64,000 nt of DNA from Ectopseudomonas chengduensis (GCF_015712065.1 NZ_JACFYZ010000009.1:62001-126000); one strand, 5' to 3'; shown: positions 1 through 9,740, numbered from the stretch's first letter. Notes: generated from the letters alone by a model not told the origin. Numbers and translations: made by a program.

Positions 1-188
1 ACCTTGAATTGTGCATGGGCCAGACCCTGCGCACGATCGAAGTGAACTTGACCGACCGAAGCGCATTCCAATACCCGCTTCTGATCGGCTCCGAAGCGCT
101 CAAGCACTTCGAAGCCATGGTCGATCCAAGCCTTAAATATGCAGCCGGCAAACCCGACTGCACCAATGACGCAACCCCTGGCGAGTAA
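1..188 (+). CDS. Retropepsin-like / ATP-dependent zinc protease family protein (3' end only)
   Basis: The window opens inside this gene; frame 3 is open from the first bases to TAA at 186-188, giving about 61 C-terminal residues. The visible part reads ELCMGQTLRTIEVNLTDRS followed by PLLIGSEAL, which resembles the second strand pair of the PF05618 (RimB-like, retropepsin fold) family, where a nucleophile-distal repeat carries NLTDRS and LLG motifs. The stop lies 5 bases before the next start, so the gene probably heads an operon with the inactive transglutaminase and ATP-grasp genes that follow. In related Pseudomonas the same three families occur together. The catalytic Asp region is outside the window, so activity cannot be judged. 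Confidence 0.75.
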   Translation, partial: LELCMGQTLRTIEVNLTDRSAFQYPLLIGSEALKHFEAMVDPSLKYAAGKPDCTNDATPGE

Positions 189-193
189 TTCCC

Positions 194-1720
194 ATGCGCT
201 CTCTGAACCTGCATCTGAAAGTCCTGATCACCCTCTTGGTGGCCCTGGGCGTTCTGATTACGGCATACCAAATCTTCATTCTCGGCATCCCGGTGACCGA
301 GGACGAGACCGACGATCTGTGGAACATCGATGCCAAGGTCGAATTCCAGGCGACGCCGCGTGAGCCGGTGAAGCTGCAGATGTTCGTGCCGCCGCTGAAC
401 CAGGATTACGTGAGCCTCAACGAGAGTTTCATCTCCAACAATTACGGCGTCAGCGTCAACCGTGTCGACGGCAACCGCCGCGTCACCTGGTCGGCACGTC
501 GTGCCAATGGCAAGCAGACCCTCTATTACCGACTGGTTCTGAGCAAGCGTTACAGCGGCGAGCAAGCGCCTGCAAAAGGCCCGATCTTCCGCGACAGCAT
601 CCCGGTCGAAGGCCCCGAGAAAATCGCAGCCGAAGCCCTGCTGGCACCGATTCGCCAGCACTCGGCGGATGTCGAGACCTTCATCAGCGAAACCATCAAG
701 CGCGCCAACAACGTCAACGATGACAACGTGAAACTGCTGCTCGGCGGCGATGCCTCCACCGCCAACAAGGCCAAGGTCGTCGACCTGCTGCTGTCCATCG
801 CCCACGTGCCGATGGAGCGCGTACACACCATTCGCCTGCAGGCCGAGGTCGCTCAGTCGCCGGAGCTGTGGCTGCGTAGCTTCAATGGCCAGAAATGGCT
901 GTACTTCAACCCGGAATCCGGTGAGCAGGGCCTGCCGGAAGACCGCCTGGTCTGGTGGATCGGCGACGGTGATCTGGTCAGCCTCGAAGGCGGCCGTCAG
1001 GCGCAAGTCAGCTTCAGCCTGAACAACAGCGAGATGAACGCCATCCGACTGGCCAAACTGACCGATGAGAACACCGACGCCAGTTTCCTTGAATACTCGC
1101 TGTACGGCCTGCCGCTGCAGACCCAGCAGACGTTCATGATCATGGTAATGATCCCGATCGGCGTGCTGGTCATCCTGATCCTGCGCAACCTCGGCGGCCT
1201 GCAGACCCTGGGTACCTTCACCCCGGTGCTGATCGCCCTCGCCTTCCGCGAAACCCAACTGGGCTTCGGCATCTTCCTGTTCACCGTGATCACCGCGCTA
1301 GGTCTGTCATTACGCTCCTATCTGGAACATCTAAAGCTGCAGATGCTGCCGCGCCTGTCGGTGGTGCTGACCTTCGTCGTGGTACTGATCGCCGCCATCA
1401 GCCTGTTCAGCCACAAGCTGGGCCTGGAACGCGGCCTGTCGGTTGCGCTGTTCCCGATGGTGATTCTGACCATGACCATCGAGCGTCTGTCGATCACCTG
1501 GGAAGAACGTGGCGGCAGCCATGCTTTCAAGGTCGCCATCGGCACCCTGTTCGCCGCCACCATCGCGCACCTGCTGATGAGCGTGCCGGAGCTGGTGTAC
1601 TTCGTGTTCACCTTCCCGGCGATCCTGCTGATCCTGGTGGGCTTCATGCTGGCGATGGGGCGTTACCGCGGCTACCGCCTGACCGAACTGTTCCGTTTCA
1701 AAGCCTTCCTCAAGGACTAA
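194..1720 (+). CDS. Inactive transglutaminase fused to seven transmembrane helices
   Basis: 508 residues. A signal-anchor helix lies at about residues 8-30, followed by a periplasmic region of some 270 residues with the transglutaminase-like fold of the UUP1-type family. From about residue 308 to 495 there is a chain of long hydrophobic segments consistent with seven membrane helices. Family members are described as lacking the transglutaminase catalytic triad; I did not identify one here. The gene starts 5 bases after the preceding retropepsin-like gene and ends 4 bases before an ATP-grasp gene, so the three are almost certainly co-transcribed and probably act together at the cell envelope. 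The biochemical role is not known to me; a membrane sensor or scaffold that presents a substrate to the cytoplasmic ATP-grasp partner is inference. Confidence 0.88.
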   Translation: MRSLNLHLKVLITLLVALGVLITAYQIFILGIPVTEDETDDLWNIDAKVEFQATPREPVKLQMFVPPLNQDYVSLNESFISNNYGVSVNRVDGNRRVTWSARRANGKQTLYYRLVLSKRYSGEQAPAKGPIFRDSIPVEGPEKIAAEALLAPIRQHSADVETFISETIKRANNVNDDNVKLLLGGDASTANKAKVVDLLLSIAHVPMERVHTIRLQAEVAQSPELWLRSFNGQKWLYFNPESGEQGLPEDRLVWWIGDGDLVSLEGGRQAQVSFSLNNSEMNAIRLAKLTDENTDASFLEYSLYGLPLQTQQTFMIMVMIPIGVLVILILRNLGGLQTLGTFTPVLIALAFRETQLGFGIFLFTVITALGLSLRSYLEHLKLQMLPRLSVVLTFVVVLIAAISLFSHKLGLERGLSVALFPMVILTMTIERLSITWEERGGSHAFKVAIGTLFAATIAHLLMSVPELVYFVFTFPAILLILVGFMLAMGRYRGYRLTELFRFKAFLKD

Positions 1721-1724
1721 GACC

Positions 1725-2711
1725 ATGTTCGGCCTGATCAAGACGTGGAAGGCCCTTGAAGCCAAGGGCATCATGGGCATCAACCGACGCAACGCGGACT
1801 ACGTGCTGAAGTACAACAAACGGCACCTGTACCCGATCGTCGACGACAAGATCATCACCAAGGAGCGGGCCATCGAGGCCGGCATCGATGTGCCGGAACT
1901 GTACGGCATCATCGACACCGAGAAGGGAATCGACAAGCTCGACGAGATCATCGCCGGGCGCACCGATTTCGTCATCAAGCCGGCGCAGGGCGCGGGCGGT
2001 GACGGCATCATGGTCATCGCCGACCGCTTCGAGGACCGCTTCAAGACGGTGTCCGGCAAGATCGTCAGCCACGAGGAGCTGGAGCAGCAGATTTCCAGCA
2101 TCCTCTCCGGCCTGTACTCGCTCGGCGGTCACCGCGACCGTGCGCTGATCGAGTACCGCGTCACCCCGGACACCATCTTCAAGAGCATCAGCTACGAAGG
2201 CGTGCCGGACATTCGCATCATCGTGCTGATGGGCTACCCGGTGATGGCCATGCTGCGTCTGCCAACCCGCCAGTCCAACGGCAAGGCCAACCTGCACCAG
2301 GGCGCCATCGGCGTGGGTGTGGATCTGGCCACTGGCGTCACCCTGCGTGGCACCTGGCTGAACAACAAGATCAGCAAGCACCCGGACACCACCAACGCGG
2401 TGGACGGCGTGCAACTGCCAAACTGGGACGGTTTCATGAAGCTCGCTGCCGGCTGCTACGAGTTGTGCGGCCTGGGTTACATCGGCGTGGACATGGTGCT
2501 GGATCAGGACAAGGGCCCGCTGATTCTCGAGCTCAACGCCCGCCCGGGTCTGAATATCCAGATCGCCAATGACTGTGGCCTGACCCACCGCGCCCATGCC
2601 GTGGAAGCCCGCCTGGAAGAACTGAAAGCCAAGGGCATTCAGGAAGACGCAGAAGAGCGCGTGCGTTTCTCCCAGGAGCTGTTTGGTCACATCGCCAGCA
2701 AGGAAATCTGA
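1725..2711 (+). CDS. Alpha-L-glutamate ligase-like ATP-grasp protein
   Basis: 328 residues, cytoplasmic, no signal peptide. The sequence has ATP-grasp features: FVIKPAQGAGGDGI (residues about 83-96) as the nucleotide-binding loop, and a C-terminal metal-binding stretch LILELNARPGLNIQIAN with the Glu-x-Asn pair typical of ATP-grasp ligases. It belongs to the RimK-related / sugar-transfer-associated ATP-grasp group. It follows the 7TM inactive transglutaminase gene by 4 bases and closes the operon; a 12-bp perfect stem-loop lies 10 bases downstream. The likely reaction is ATP-dependent formation of an amide or peptide bond with an acidic amino acid, but the acceptor is unknown. Confidence 0.88.
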   Translation: MFGLIKTWKALEAKGIMGINRRNADYVLKYNKRHLYPIVDDKIITKERAIEAGIDVPELYGIIDTEKGIDKLDEIIAGRTDFVIKPAQGAGGDGIMVIADRFEDRFKTVSGKIVSHEELEQQISSILSGLYSLGGHRDRALIEYRVTPDTIFKSISYEGVPDIRIIVLMGYPVMAMLRLPTRQSNGKANLHQGAIGVGVDLATGVTLRGTWLNNKISKHPDTTNAVDGVQLPNWDGFMKLAAGCYELCGLGYIGVDMVLDQDKGPLILELNARPGLNIQIANDCGLTHRAHAVEARLEELKAKGIQEDAEERVRFSQELFGHIASKEI

Positions 2712-2720
2712 CCAGCGAAC

Positions 2721-2748
2721 GTCGTAAGGTGCCGCCGCACCTTACGAC
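2721..2748. terminator. Stem-loop between convergent genes
   Basis: A perfect 12-bp inverted repeat (GTCGTAAGGTGC at 2721-2732 and its complement at 2737-2748, loop CGCC) lies between the ATP-grasp gene and the convergent LuxR-type gene. There is no clear T run on either strand, so it may be a weak, bidirectional or Rho-assisted terminator. Confidence 0.5.
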
Positions 2749-2795
2749 TCGCTCGATGCACCCTCGCCGGCTCGCCCCCCCCTCACCCCACCGTC

Positions 2796-5519
2796 TCATG
2801 CCTCGCTCAGTAGCCCCAGGCTCTTGCCCTTGAGTACGGCTTGCGTGCGGCTGCGTACGCCCAACCTGGAAAACAGGTTATGCAGGTGCCATTTGATGGT
2901 GGCCTCGGACAAGTGCACCGCCTCGGCGATATCGCGATTCGACAGCCCCGCTGCCACGAGCCGCAATATCTCCCGCTCGCGATGGCTGACCCCCTGATTT
3001 TCCTCGAGACTTTCTGGATCGATAGCCAACCTGCGACACTGCTCGCGTAGCATTTCGGCAACGCCCTGCCAGACAGCGGCACACTTGGGCTCGGCGCGGC
3101 TCCAGGCATTCCAGAGTGGCAGCAGCCACAGTGCATCGTCCTGAAACAAGCGGCGATAGCCACATTGCCAGGCCTCTTCGAGTGTCGCCTGCAACAGCGC
3201 GAAGGCTTTTTCGCCGTTACCTTTGCTCCAGTAAGCCACTGACAGCAGCAGGCTCAGGTGCAGGCGCCGATCACGCTGGTGGTCCGCTCCCTGCTTGGCC
3301 AGGCACGCCTCCAGGCTGGCCTGGGCTCTTTCCGCCCATTGCTCGCTCAGCGCCAGGCGCGCCTGGCTCAGCGCCAGCGCCGTATGCGCATCGCCATAGC
3401 GCTCGATGGGCAGTACAGCGAGATGCCGCTCCAACTGCAGATAAATACGCTGCGCCTCGTTGGGCCTGCGTAGCCACAACAGGAACTGTACTTTGCAACC
3501 CATGGCGATGGCGAATACCCGCTCGTAGCCCGGCCCCTGCAAACCGCTCAACCACTCGTCGAGTTCTTCCAGCCCCTGCTCACCGGCACCGGCAAAGAAG
3601 CGCGCACGCGCCATGACCAGCTTGCCGCGGCTGATCAACTCCACCGGCGTGGCAACATCACGCCAGGTGGTGGCCAGCGGCAGCTCGGCGAGAATCGCAG
3701 CGTGGCGATCCTGTTCGTAAAGCAGATCGGCATAAGCCAGCCCGAGCGGACCACCAACCCGGCTGCGCCGCCCAAACACCTGCTCGACCCTTGCCCGCGC
3801 GGCCTCGGCCAGGGAGCGGCCACGCTCCAGTTCGCCGTACTCCTTGCAGATCAGCGCTTCGATCAGGCTGGCCATCACGTGCAGGTACTCACTCTCGCAC
3901 TGACGCAGGTTCTCCCGCGCCACGGCAATCGCCTTGGCCGCCTCACTGAACTCACCGAGCAGAGCGAACGCCGCAGCCTGCACGCAGGCCAGGCTGGCGC
4001 GAAATACCGGCTGATTCTTTGGTACCAGCGCCAGCCAGTGACTGGCGACCTTGAGGCAGGCGTCGAGTTTGTCCTGATAGAGCAACACCAGGGCCTTGAG
4101 CACCTGAGCGGCAGCCAGCAGTTCGATCAGGCCGAAGTGGATGCCCGTGCCACGCCCTTGCGTCAGGCGTGCGCTGACCTCCTCGATCAATGCCTCGGAC
4201 TCGGCAAACTTCTGTTCAAAGGCCAGCTGCCAGGCATAGAAGATCTGGAACACCGGCTGCTCGGTGATCACCAGCGGTGGGATGTCCTTGAGAATGGCGA
4301 GGATGCCATAGACCCGATTACCGGCGATCAGACGCGCGCCCTGACGCTCCAGCAGCTCGGCAGCGAAAGCATAATCGCGAGCGCGCAGGGCGTACTTGAT
4401 CGACTTGTCGGCCAGATCATGGTTTTCGCACCAGCGCGCAGCGGCGTGCAGCAGATGAACCGGATCGCCGCGCCTGGCCAGACGCCCCTGAAGGAAGTCA
4501 GCAAACAGGTGGTGATAACGGAACCATTGGCCCTGCTCGTCCAGCGCGATCACGAACAGTTGCTCGGCCTGCAGCCGGCGCAGCATGTCGCGACCGTCCT
4601 GGCGCCCAGTCAGCGCGTTGCACAACTCCGCGTTGAATTCGTCGAGGACCGAGGTCTGGTCGAGAAACAGCTGCACTGTTTCCGGCAGGCTGGCCACCAC
4701 ATCTTCGGCCAGATAATCGGCGATGTTGCGTTCGGTCCCTGACAGCCCGGCGAGAAAGGCCGTGCGATCGCGCTGGCGCGGCAAGGCCAGCGCCGCCAGG
4801 TGCAGCGCAGTGATCCAGCCTTCCGTGCGCGTATACAGCTGGTTGAGTTCACTTTCCTCAAGCGCGAGACCTTTGATGTTGCGCAGATACGCAGCCGTTT
4901 CCGCGCGAGTCAGACGCAGGTCCTCGGCCTTGAGCCAGAACGCCCAGGCGCCGAGCGACGGCGGCTCTTCGAGAAAGCGCGGCTGATAACGCGTGCTGAC
5001 CACCAGGCGCACTTGCTTGGGCAGGCGCTCGATCAGATAGCGCGCGCCTTGACCGAGGGATGGATGGCGAATGCGGTGAAAGTCGTCGAGCATCAGATAG
5101 AGCGTTTCCGGCAGGTCTTTCAGATCGTCGAGCAGCGCATCTATCACCGCCTCCAGCGGCCAACTGATCTCGCCCTGCAACAGCGCCGCGGCGCTACTGC
5201 CGAAGCCAGGACAGGTGGCGGCAACCGCCGCAACCAGATACTGCAGAAACCTCGCCGGTTCGCTATCGCTTTCATCGCACGACAGCCAGGCGACCCGTGC
5301 CCCCTGCCCCTGCAAACGGCTACGCAGTTGGCTGAGGACAGTGCTCTTGCCAAAGCCGGCGGGTGCGCTGAGCACGATCAGGCGCTGCTCGCTGGCGTCC
5401 AGCAAACGCTCGAGCAAGGCCGCGCGCTCCAGCAGCGGTGCGCCCTCGGCATGGGCGGGATACAGCTTGGTACGCAACAGCGGCACAGCGGATTGGCAGG
5501 ACGGATTCTGGCTATTCAT
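2796..5519 (-). CDS. LuxR family regulator, MalT-like large ATP-binding (LAL) type, second of a pair
   Basis: 907 residues, typical LAL length. Walker A PAGFGKST is at about 53-60 and Walker B LYLMLDDFH at about 141-149, so this is a STAND-type NTPase. A winged-helix region and a long helical repeat region (residues about 350-830) follow, and a C-terminal LuxR helix-turn-helix with SHREREILRLVAAGLSNRDI and ATIKWHLHNLF occupies the last 65 residues. Its ATG overlaps the stop of the upstream paralogue by 4 bases (ATGA at 5516-5519), implying translational coupling. By analogy with MalT it should bind ATP and a small inducer through the repeat region and activate transcription with RNA polymerase. 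Neither the inducer nor the target genes can be read from the sequence. Confidence 0.92.
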   Translation of the reverse strand: MNSQNPSCQSAVPLLRTKLYPAHAEGAPLLERAALLERLLDASEQRLIVLSAPAGFGKSTVLSQLRSRLQGQGARVAWLSCDESDSEPARFLQYLVAAVAATCPGFGSSAAALLQGEISWPLEAVIDALLDDLKDLPETLYLMLDDFHRIRHPSLGQGARYLIERLPKQVRLVVSTRYQPRFLEEPPSLGAWAFWLKAEDLRLTRAETAAYLRNIKGLALEESELNQLYTRTEGWITALHLAALALPRQRDRTAFLAGLSGTERNIADYLAEDVVASLPETVQLFLDQTSVLDEFNAELCNALTGRQDGRDMLRRLQAEQLFVIALDEQGQWFRYHHLFADFLQGRLARRGDPVHLLHAAARWCENHDLADKSIKYALRARDYAFAAELLERQGARLIAGNRVYGILAILKDIPPLVITEQPVFQIFYAWQLAFEQKFAESEALIEEVSARLTQGRGTGIHFGLIELLAAAQVLKALVLLYQDKLDACLKVASHWLALVPKNQPVFRASLACVQAAAFALLGEFSEAAKAIAVARENLRQCESEYLHVMASLIEALICKEYGELERGRSLAEAARARVEQVFGRRSRVGGPLGLAYADLLYEQDRHAAILAELPLATTWRDVATPVELISRGKLVMARARFFAGAGEQGLEELDEWLSGLQGPGYERVFAIAMGCKVQFLLWLRRPNEAQRIYLQLERHLAVLPIERYGDAHTALALSQARLALSEQWAERAQASLEACLAKQGADHQRDRRLHLSLLLSVAYWSKGNGEKAFALLQATLEEAWQCGYRRLFQDDALWLLPLWNAWSRAEPKCAAVWQGVAEMLREQCRRLAIDPESLEENQGVSHREREILRLVAAGLSNRDIAEAVHLSEATIKWHLHNLFSRLGVRSRTQAVLKGKSLGLLSEA

Positions 5520-8230
5520 GATTCGAGTAGGCTCAGCTCGCGGGCACGGCGGATGGCTTGAGTACGATTACGCACCTTGAGCTTTTCGTAGATGTTGTGC
5601 AGGTGCCATTTGACGGTACCCAGGGCCAGCGCCAACTGCTGGCCGATCTCATCATTGGACATGCCCTTGGCGGCCAGACAGACCACCTCTCGCTCGCGCT
5701 CGGTCAGCCCCTCCTCCAGCACGGCAATGGCATGCGGCGATTCCTGGCCGGGCCAGGCGCTCAACAGACTGCGGATGAACGCCTGCAGCGCCGGCTGGCG
5801 CTCGACGGATTCCAACTGCTGCAGCAACTGGCGTATGGCTTCGCCTTCCTCGATGAACAGGCTGCGCGCCTCTTCCCGCTCGGCGCCAATCAGGCATTGC
5901 ACCAGCAGGCTCTGCGCACGCTCCCGGTAGCCCAGGCGCTGGTAGCTCAGCGCAGCGAGCAGATCCAGGCGCAGCTGATGCAGCCCATGCCGGCCATCCT
6001 GCAACTGGCTGCGCAACTGGGTGATCTCATGCAGCGCCTCGCTGAAATGGCCCCGCGCCTGCTGCAGACGAACACGGGTCAGACCGAGCACCCACGGCAC
6101 CGGATTGAAACTGCGCTGCGTGTAATACCCCGCCAGCTTGCTCCAATCCACCGACTTCAGACGCTGTTCTGCACGCTTGCTGCGGTCAGCCATCGGTTCC
6201 TGCAGAATCAGCGCAATTTCCTCGCCTACGGCCTGCACGTAGAAACGCCAGGATTGATTGCGCGCCGCCAGGTTCTGCATCAGCACCAGAGTAGCAATCG
6301 CTTCTTTCGGCGCGTCCTGCTGGCGCTGAACCCGTGCCAGGCAAAGCATCGCCTGGGCATACAGGTCGATCGGGTTGATCACGTCGACCGTGGCCAACGC
6401 CCAGCGCAGCCGATCCTGCAGACCGTCCAGGCGGCCCTGGTGATAGGCGATCAGCGACTCGCTGATGGTTGGCAGAACCAGGGCTCGGGACTTTTCGCCG
6501 AACCAGGGCATCATCCGCGCACGCAACTGCTCGAACAGCAGCTGCGCCTGCTTTACCCGCCCTTGCTCCAGACACAGGAGCACTTCCACGTTGGCCAACT
6601 GCATGTCCAGGTAACGGCCTTCAAGGAAATGGTTGCGCTGTTGCGCCAGCGCCAGCAGTTTGCGCGCCTGCTCGGCCTGGCCAAGCATGACGTTGGCCAG
6701 GGCGCCAACGGTGAGGATCGCCACTTCGAGAAACGCGGTGTGCTGCCCCAGTTGCGCCTCGATGCGCCGCGCCAGATCGACGCAGGTATCCAGGTCATCC
6801 TTTTGCAAGGCAATCACCGCCTTGATCGCCAGAGTCGCCAGCACCTTGTCGCTCAGCGGCCCACTGGTGCGCGAATCGGCCCAGCGCTCCAGCAGCTCAT
6901 CGAGCATACCGTTGGCCTCGTTCAGGCCCAGCTCGGCCGCACGGGTCCAGACATCGGCAAGCACCAGCACCGGAAAGCGCGCGGCGATTTCGTCCGGCAC
7001 ATGCTGTCGCCATTTGTAGATGAGGTTGAGCTGGCCGCGATTGATCAGCTCCAGACCGCAGCCGTCGAGCAGCGCGGCGAGCATCTCGGCATCTTCGGCC
7101 AGGCAGGCGTGCTCGATGGCCAGGTTCTGCATATGGTGGTTGGTGAACCACAGACTGGCATTGAAATGCAGCTGCTTGAAGCGCTCCGGGTCGCGATCCT
7201 TGAGACGACTGCGGAGAAACTCGGCGAACAGATTATGGAAGCGATACCACTGGCGTTCGCGATCCATGGGCAGGAGAAACAGCTGCATGGCCTCCAGCTC
7301 TTCCAGCAGTTGCTGGCCATCCTGACGCGCGGTCAGGGCATTGACCAGCTCGCCACTGAGCTGCTGCGCCACTCCTAGCGCCAACAGCTGTTCCTGGCGC
7401 TCGCCAGGTAACTGCTCGAACACCGAGCGCAGCAGGTAATCGCCAACCACGTTCTTGTCTGCGCCCAACTCGGCCAGGCGCTCGGTCGGTTGCGGGTGGT
7501 TGCGCAGCCACAAGCTGGCCAGATGCACCCCCACCACCCAGCCCTCGGTATGACGGTAAAGCGCGCCGAACGTCTCTGGATCGAGCTGCAGGCCGCTGCG
7601 CTCCAGATAACCGCGCGTCTCTTCAGGATTGAGCCTGAGCTCATCACTGCCCAGTTCCAGCAACAATCCCTTGGCGCGTAACGTGGCAAGACTCAGGGCG
7701 GGCTGCGAACGGCTGCCGATGGCCAGGGTAAAATTCGGGGGCGCCATCTTGACCAGGCGATTGAGTGCAGCGAGCAGCTCACCATCCTGGATCAGATGCA
7801 GATCGTCGAGCACCAGCAGCAGCGGCTCCGAACGCTGCGACAGATCCACCAGTAGACTTTCCATCACGGCCTCGACCGGCACCCGCATGGTATTGCGCAG
7901 GTAGCCCAGGGCGTAATCACCCAGGCCGGGCAGTGCACGCCCCAATGCTTCGATCAGTTGCTGGAAGAAACGTACCGGCTCATCATCAGCAGAGCCCAGC
8001 GATAGCCAGGCAACAGCGCTGCCGGCCTGACGACGCTGCTCGACCAGCATTGCCAACGCGGTGGTCTTGCCAAAGCCAGCAGGCGCGCAAAACAGCACGA
8101 GGCGGGCATTGGGGTGGGCCGAAAGCGCGACTTCCACCTGGGGCCTTGTCAGATAATCCAAGGATGCCTGGGGCGGCGACAGTTTTGAACGCAGCAGGCT
8201 TCCAGCGGCTGGGCCGATCACTACATCCAT
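5516..8230 (-). CDS. LuxR family regulator, MalT-like (LAL) type, first of a pair
   Basis: About 904 residues from the ATG at 8230, which has AAGGA 9 bases upstream; an in-frame ATG at 8278 would add 16 residues and also has a possible GGAG, so the start is not certain. Walker A PAGFGKTT (about 50-57), Walker B LLLVLDDLH (about 137-145), a long helical repeat region, and a C-terminal LuxR domain (LTEREREVVCLAAKG, GTVKWHLHNIYEKL) define a LAL regulator. It is clearly paralogous to the downstream 907-residue protein in architecture and motif order. The promoter must lie in the 8231-8394 interval shared with divergent pabB. Its inducer and regulon are unknown. Confidence 0.9.
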   Translation of the reverse strand: MDVVIGPAAGSLLRSKLSPPQASLDYLTRPQVEVALSAHPNARLVLFCAPAGFGKTTALAMLVEQRRQAGSAVAWLSLGSADDEPVRFFQQLIEALGRALPGLGDYALGYLRNTMRVPVEAVMESLLVDLSQRSEPLLLVLDDLHLIQDGELLAALNRLVKMAPPNFTLAIGSRSQPALSLATLRAKGLLLELGSDELRLNPEETRGYLERSGLQLDPETFGALYRHTEGWVVGVHLASLWLRNHPQPTERLAELGADKNVVGDYLLRSVFEQLPGERQEQLLALGVAQQLSGELVNALTARQDGQQLLEELEAMQLFLLPMDRERQWYRFHNLFAEFLRSRLKDRDPERFKQLHFNASLWFTNHHMQNLAIEHACLAEDAEMLAALLDGCGLELINRGQLNLIYKWRQHVPDEIAARFPVLVLADVWTRAAELGLNEANGMLDELLERWADSRTSGPLSDKVLATLAIKAVIALQKDDLDTCVDLARRIEAQLGQHTAFLEVAILTVGALANVMLGQAEQARKLLALAQQRNHFLEGRYLDMQLANVEVLLCLEQGRVKQAQLLFEQLRARMMPWFGEKSRALVLPTISESLIAYHQGRLDGLQDRLRWALATVDVINPIDLYAQAMLCLARVQRQQDAPKEAIATLVLMQNLAARNQSWRFYVQAVGEEIALILQEPMADRSKRAEQRLKSVDWSKLAGYYTQRSFNPVPWVLGLTRVRLQQARGHFSEALHEITQLRSQLQDGRHGLHQLRLDLLAALSYQRLGYRERAQSLLVQCLIGAEREEARSLFIEEGEAIRQLLQQLESVERQPALQAFIRSLLSAWPGQESPHAIAVLEEGLTEREREVVCLAAKGMSNDEIGQQLALALGTVKWHLHNIYEKLKVRNRTQAIRRARELSLLES

Positions 8231-8394
8231 GGACTGGATTCCTTCATTCATTATTGTTTTGGTACGGCAGTTCAACATTCTGTCACGACTCCATACTAAT
8301 CAGCCGAGCGTACCGGAGCAAACCTGGCCGAAGCCCTAGGATGAATATAAGCGGCGGACTACAATCGCTCTTTCAACCCATTCGATTGCCACGC

Positions 8395-9738
8395 ATGCCC
8401 AGCTGCTCTCTGCACCCTCTTCCTTACCGCACCGACCCCAGCGACTACTTCCAGCGCATTCGCCAGGCCCCCGGTGCCGTACTGCTGGATGCCGGGCGAC
8501 CGAGTGCCAAGCGTGGACGCTATGACCTTATGAGCGCCTGGCCATTGGCAGAACTGGCGCCCATGTCCGACGAATCGGCCAACGACTTCCTACAACGCCT
8601 GCGAGGCGCATTACAGAGCCTCGGGGCCGCCGAAGCACCCGCGCAACAGGAGCTGCCATTCGTCGGTGGTTTGATCGGTTACCTGTCTTATGACTTCGGC
8701 CGCCGCCTGGAAGTGCTACCCGAGCACAGCATCGATGATCTCGACCTTGAAGATGCGCGCTTCGGCCTCTACGCCTGGGCGCTGATCAGCGATCATCAGC
8801 TGGAGACCAGCGCCCTGCTGTTTCACCCGGCACTGCCAGAGGCAGAGCGCCAGCGCCTGCAAACGCTGTTCGAAGCGGCGCATAGCGAAGCGCTTGTGCC
8901 CTTCCACCTGACCCAGCCGTTCCAGGCCGATATCGACCAGCACCGTTATCGCCAGGCGATCGATCGCATCCAGAGCTACATCCTCGCTGGCGATTGCTAT
9001 CAGGTGAACTTCGCCCAGCGCTTTCAGGCGCCCTGCGCAGGCGATCCCTGGGGCGCTTACCTGGCACTGCGTCAGGCCTGCCCAACACCTTTCTCGGGAT
9101 TCCAGAGTCTGGGCAATGGTGATGCCATTCTCAGCCTGTCGCCCGAGCGCTTTCTCAAGGTCAGCGACGGTCAGGTGGAAACCCGCCCGATCAAAGGCAC
9201 GCGCCGCCGCGGCCATGACGCTGAGGACGATCAGGCGCAGGCACAGGAGCTGCTGGAAAGCCGCAAGGATCGCGCCGAGAACCTGATGATCGTCGACCTG
9301 CTGCGCAACGATCTCGGCCGCAGTTGCCGCATCGGCTCGGTGAAGGTGCCGGAGCTGTTCGCCCTGGAGAGCTATCCCAACGTGCATCACCTGGTCAGTT
9401 GCGTCACCGCCGAGCTTGCACCTGGCAAGGATGCGCTGGACCTGATCGCCTGTAGTTTCCCTGGTGGTTCCATCACAGGCGCACCGAAGATCCGTGCCAT
9501 GCAGATCATCGATGAACTGGAGCCGACACGGCGCGGACTCTATTGCGGTTCGCTGTTGTATCTCGATGTACGCGGCGAAATGGACAGTTCCATCGCCATT
9601 CGCAGCCTGCTGGTCAAGGACGGCAAGGTCAGTTGCTGGGGTGGTGGCGGTATAGTCGCCGACTCCAACTGGCAGGCCGAATATCAGGAGTCCATCACCA
9701 AGGTGAAAGTGCTGCTGGAAACGCTGGAGGGGCTTTAG
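8395..9738 (+). CDS. pabB: Aminodeoxychorismate synthase component I
   Basis: 447 residues from ATG 8395; the frame is open far upstream, but the start MPSCSLHPLPYR matches the usual PabB N-terminus and length. It converts chorismate plus ammonia (from the PabA glutaminase) to 4-amino-4-deoxychorismate for folate. Motifs seen include the chorismate-utilising block RPIKGTRRRG, whose Lys distinguishes PabB from anthranilate synthase TrpE (PIAGT), plus NLMIVDLLRNDLGR and FPGGSITGAPKIRAM. It is divergent from the LAL regulator pair and followed by a perfect inverted repeat, then convergent thrH. Confidence 0.96.
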   Translation: MPSCSLHPLPYRTDPSDYFQRIRQAPGAVLLDAGRPSAKRGRYDLMSAWPLAELAPMSDESANDFLQRLRGALQSLGAAEAPAQQELPFVGGLIGYLSYDFGRRLEVLPEHSIDDLDLEDARFGLYAWALISDHQLETSALLFHPALPEAERQRLQTLFEAAHSEALVPFHLTQPFQADIDQHRYRQAIDRIQSYILAGDCYQVNFAQRFQAPCAGDPWGAYLALRQACPTPFSGFQSLGNGDAILSLSPERFLKVSDGQVETRPIKGTRRRGHDAEDDQAQAQELLESRKDRAENLMIVDLLRNDLGRSCRIGSVKVPELFALESYPNVHHLVSCVTAELAPGKDALDLIACSFPGGSITGAPKIRAMQIIDELEPTRRGLYCGSLLYLDVRGEMDSSIAIRSLLVKDGKVSCWGGGGIVADSNWQAEYQESITKVKVLLETLEGL

Positions 9739-9740
9739 AA

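Noticed and set aside
1710..2690. 326-residue minus-strand frame opposite the ATP-grasp gene
   Set aside because: Shadow of a well-supported coding region.
5558..7378. 606-residue plus-strand frame opposite the first LAL regulator
   Set aside because: It is a frame-shadow of the GC-rich minus-strand gene; Gln/His/Leu-rich composition, no start signal and no family motifs.
8343..8394. Possible pabB -10 (TACAAT at 8360-8365)
   Set aside because: No acceptable -35 at normal spacing, so not called as a promoter.
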